From Nocardia brasiliensis NBRC 14402 (GTDB lineage: Bacteria; Actinomycetota; Actinomycetes; Mycobacteriales; Mycobacteriaceae): a stretch of 40,859 bases of DNA. The notes beneath the pieces are model-generated. The model was not told the origin of the DNA. It worked only from the letters and a program-made list of their open reading frames with translations, and ran no database searches. Made by a program: the position numbers and the translations under genes. The DNA is taken from positions 1 to 40,859 of the forward strand of contig NZ_BAFT02000082.1 of the NCBI RefSeq assembly GCF_000308475.2, written 5' to 3'. This document shows positions 39,885 to 40,859 of this stretch, in pieces. Each line of letters opens with the position of its first letter. Within the stretch, counting starts at the first letter, position 1.

Positions 39885-40859
39885 ATGGTGAGGCGAATAC
39901 TCACGATTTTCGCGGTCATCTTCACGGTGATGGTCGCGACGCCGACGGTCGCGTACGGGCAGACCTACGGCTTCGACGAGACGTGCAACGAAATCCACGA
40001 CACGCTCGACAACGTCGGTCTGCCGGGCATCTCGCTCGGCGACGCCGCCTCGGCCGCGTGCAAGGCGGGCAACGCCGCCTCGCACCCCGGCCAGGCCGCC
40101 ACCGCCGTGAAGGACAAGGCCTGGGATTCGACCTTCGGCAAGGTGGTCGACTCGCTGATGAACGGCCTCGGCGAGGCCATCATCCTGGCGTTGACCTTCT
40201 GGATGAAGGTGCCCAACGAGGCGGCCAGCGACTCCGGCTCGCTGTTCACCAAGATCAACGATTACACCTATCAAGCTCAGATATTGCTCTTGATAGCCTC
40301 GGTGATCCTGTCCGGTGCCCGGCTCGCCGAGGCCAGACGCGGGGCCACGATGAACGAGGCGGCCGAGTCGTTCCGGATGTTCGCCCGGGTGGTGTTCAGT
40401 TCCTGGATGCTCGGCGCGGTGATCGTCGCGGGCACCCAGGCCTCGGATCGCTTCTCCGAGTGGATCATCAACGACTCGACCAACGGCAACGCCAAGGACC
40501 TGGCCGAGCTGATGGTGAAAACCAGTAAGTTGCAGGCGTTTTCGCCCGGCCTGGTGCTGATCATCGCGATCGTCGGACTGCTCGGCGCGCTCGCCCAGAT
40601 CGTGCTGGCCATCGTGCGCCAGGGTCTGCTGATCATCGCAGCCGGTGTGCTGCCGCTCGCCGCGGCCGCCTCCGGGATGAATGTCGGAAAACAGTCGTAC
40701 CAGAAGCTGATCGGCTGGATCATCGCATTCATGCTGTGGAAACCGGTGGCCGCGATCGTCTACATGATCGCGTTCACCACTGCGGGCCATGTGGATTCGC
40801 TCACCTCGACCAACGGCCTGCCGGATGGTGAACAGGCGCAACGCATGCTGGTCGCGATC
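39885..40859 (+). CDS. TrbL/VirB6-like polytopic membrane protein (3' end outside window)
   Basis: The 325 codons present start with a signal-like segment (ILTIFAVIFTVMVATPTVAYG), then a domain with two cysteines (DETCNEIHD, ASAACKAG) and at least five TM segments. They include AIILALTFWM, QILLLIASVILSG, a long LVLIIAIVGLLGALAQIVLA, and WIIAFMLWKPVAAIVYMIAF. This is the plan of TrbL/VirB6-type channel proteins of type IV secretion. The ATG at 39885 has GAGGGG eight bases upstream. The frame is open from 39813, overlapping the previous stop, so a coupled earlier start is possible. The gene runs off the end. Confidence 0.78.
   Translation, partial: MVRRILTIFAVIFTVMVATPTVAYGQTYGFDETCNEIHDTLDNVGLPGISLGDAASAACKAGNAASHPGQAATAVKDKAWDSTFGKVVDSLMNGLGEAIILALTFWMKVPNEAASDSGSLFTKINDYTYQAQILLLIASVILSGARLAEARRGATMNEAAESFRMFARVVFSSWMLGAVIVAGTQASDRFSEWIINDSTNGNAKDLAELMVKTSKLQAFSPGLVLIIAIVGLLGALAQIVLAIVRQGLLIIAAGVLPLAAAASGMNVGKQSYQKLIGWIIAFMLWKPVAAIVYMIAFTTAGHVDSLTSTNGLPDGEQAQRMLVAI

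Noticed and set aside
35236..40859. Type VII (ESX) secretion locus
   Set aside because: No WxG100 pair, EccC-type FtsK ATPase, PE/PPE or mycosin is seen; the polytopic last gene and small two-TM genes fit type IV-like systems better.

Overview
The window reads as the chromosome of a mycolic-acid actinomycete, most likely Nocardia or a close relative in the Nocardiaceae. The reasons are the very high G+C coding sequence, the order secD-secF-substrate-binding lipoprotein-apt followed later by relA (the order known from Mycobacterium tuberculosis Rv2587c to Rv2583c), a meromycolate-type acyl carrier protein, and a cutinase-family esterase. The genus is an inference.

Layout. 1-4770 is core: the end of secD, secF, an SBP family 5 lipoprotein and apt, all on the plus strand. 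In relatives relA follows apt directly. Here about 26 kb (4771-30798) lies between them. This accessory block is built of small, mostly divergent regulator/target units: methyltransferase/CGNR protein; TetR (frameshifted)/14-TM efflux pump; fatty acid desaturase with an EamA permease; two alpha/beta hydrolases; a glycolipid-binding-fold protein; an ABC-F ATPase with a five-codon leader ORF; Rrf2 regulator with a SnoaL-like protein; MerR regulator/AcpM-like carrier protein with a SRPBCC protein; MmcQ, NTF2-like/HxlR and YbaK genes; a saccharopine-dehydrogenase-like reductase, a frameshifted Rid protein, a vWA protein with a PurA paralogue, an IS481-family element, a NUDIX/NrtR-like protein, a metallophosphoesterase and a secreted phosphodiesterase. 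The block also carries dispersed long palindromes, a tandem repeat of about 110 bp and three apparent single-base frameshifts.

30799-33186 is relA, back to the core. From 33550 a long plus-strand run begins: a cutinase-like esterase, then from 35236 a tightly spaced set with several ATGA, TGATG and GTGA overlaps. It encodes a single-TM protein, two MinD/ParA-like proteins with degenerate P-loops, two small two-TM pilin-like proteins, a lipoprotein and a membrane-anchored protein sharing one domain, and the start of a TrbL/VirB6-like polytopic protein that runs off the end. This looks like a type IV secretion-related locus of the kind found on actinobacterial chromosomes. No relaxase is seen in the part present.

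The strongest candidates for something new are the vWA plus adenylosuccinate-synthetase-like pair (23037-25273) with an operator-like dyad over its promoter, the two-copy palindrome family at 11672-11755 and 25286-25349, and the textbook-looking operators of the Rrf2 and MerR units. No tRNA, rRNA or CRISPR was found.
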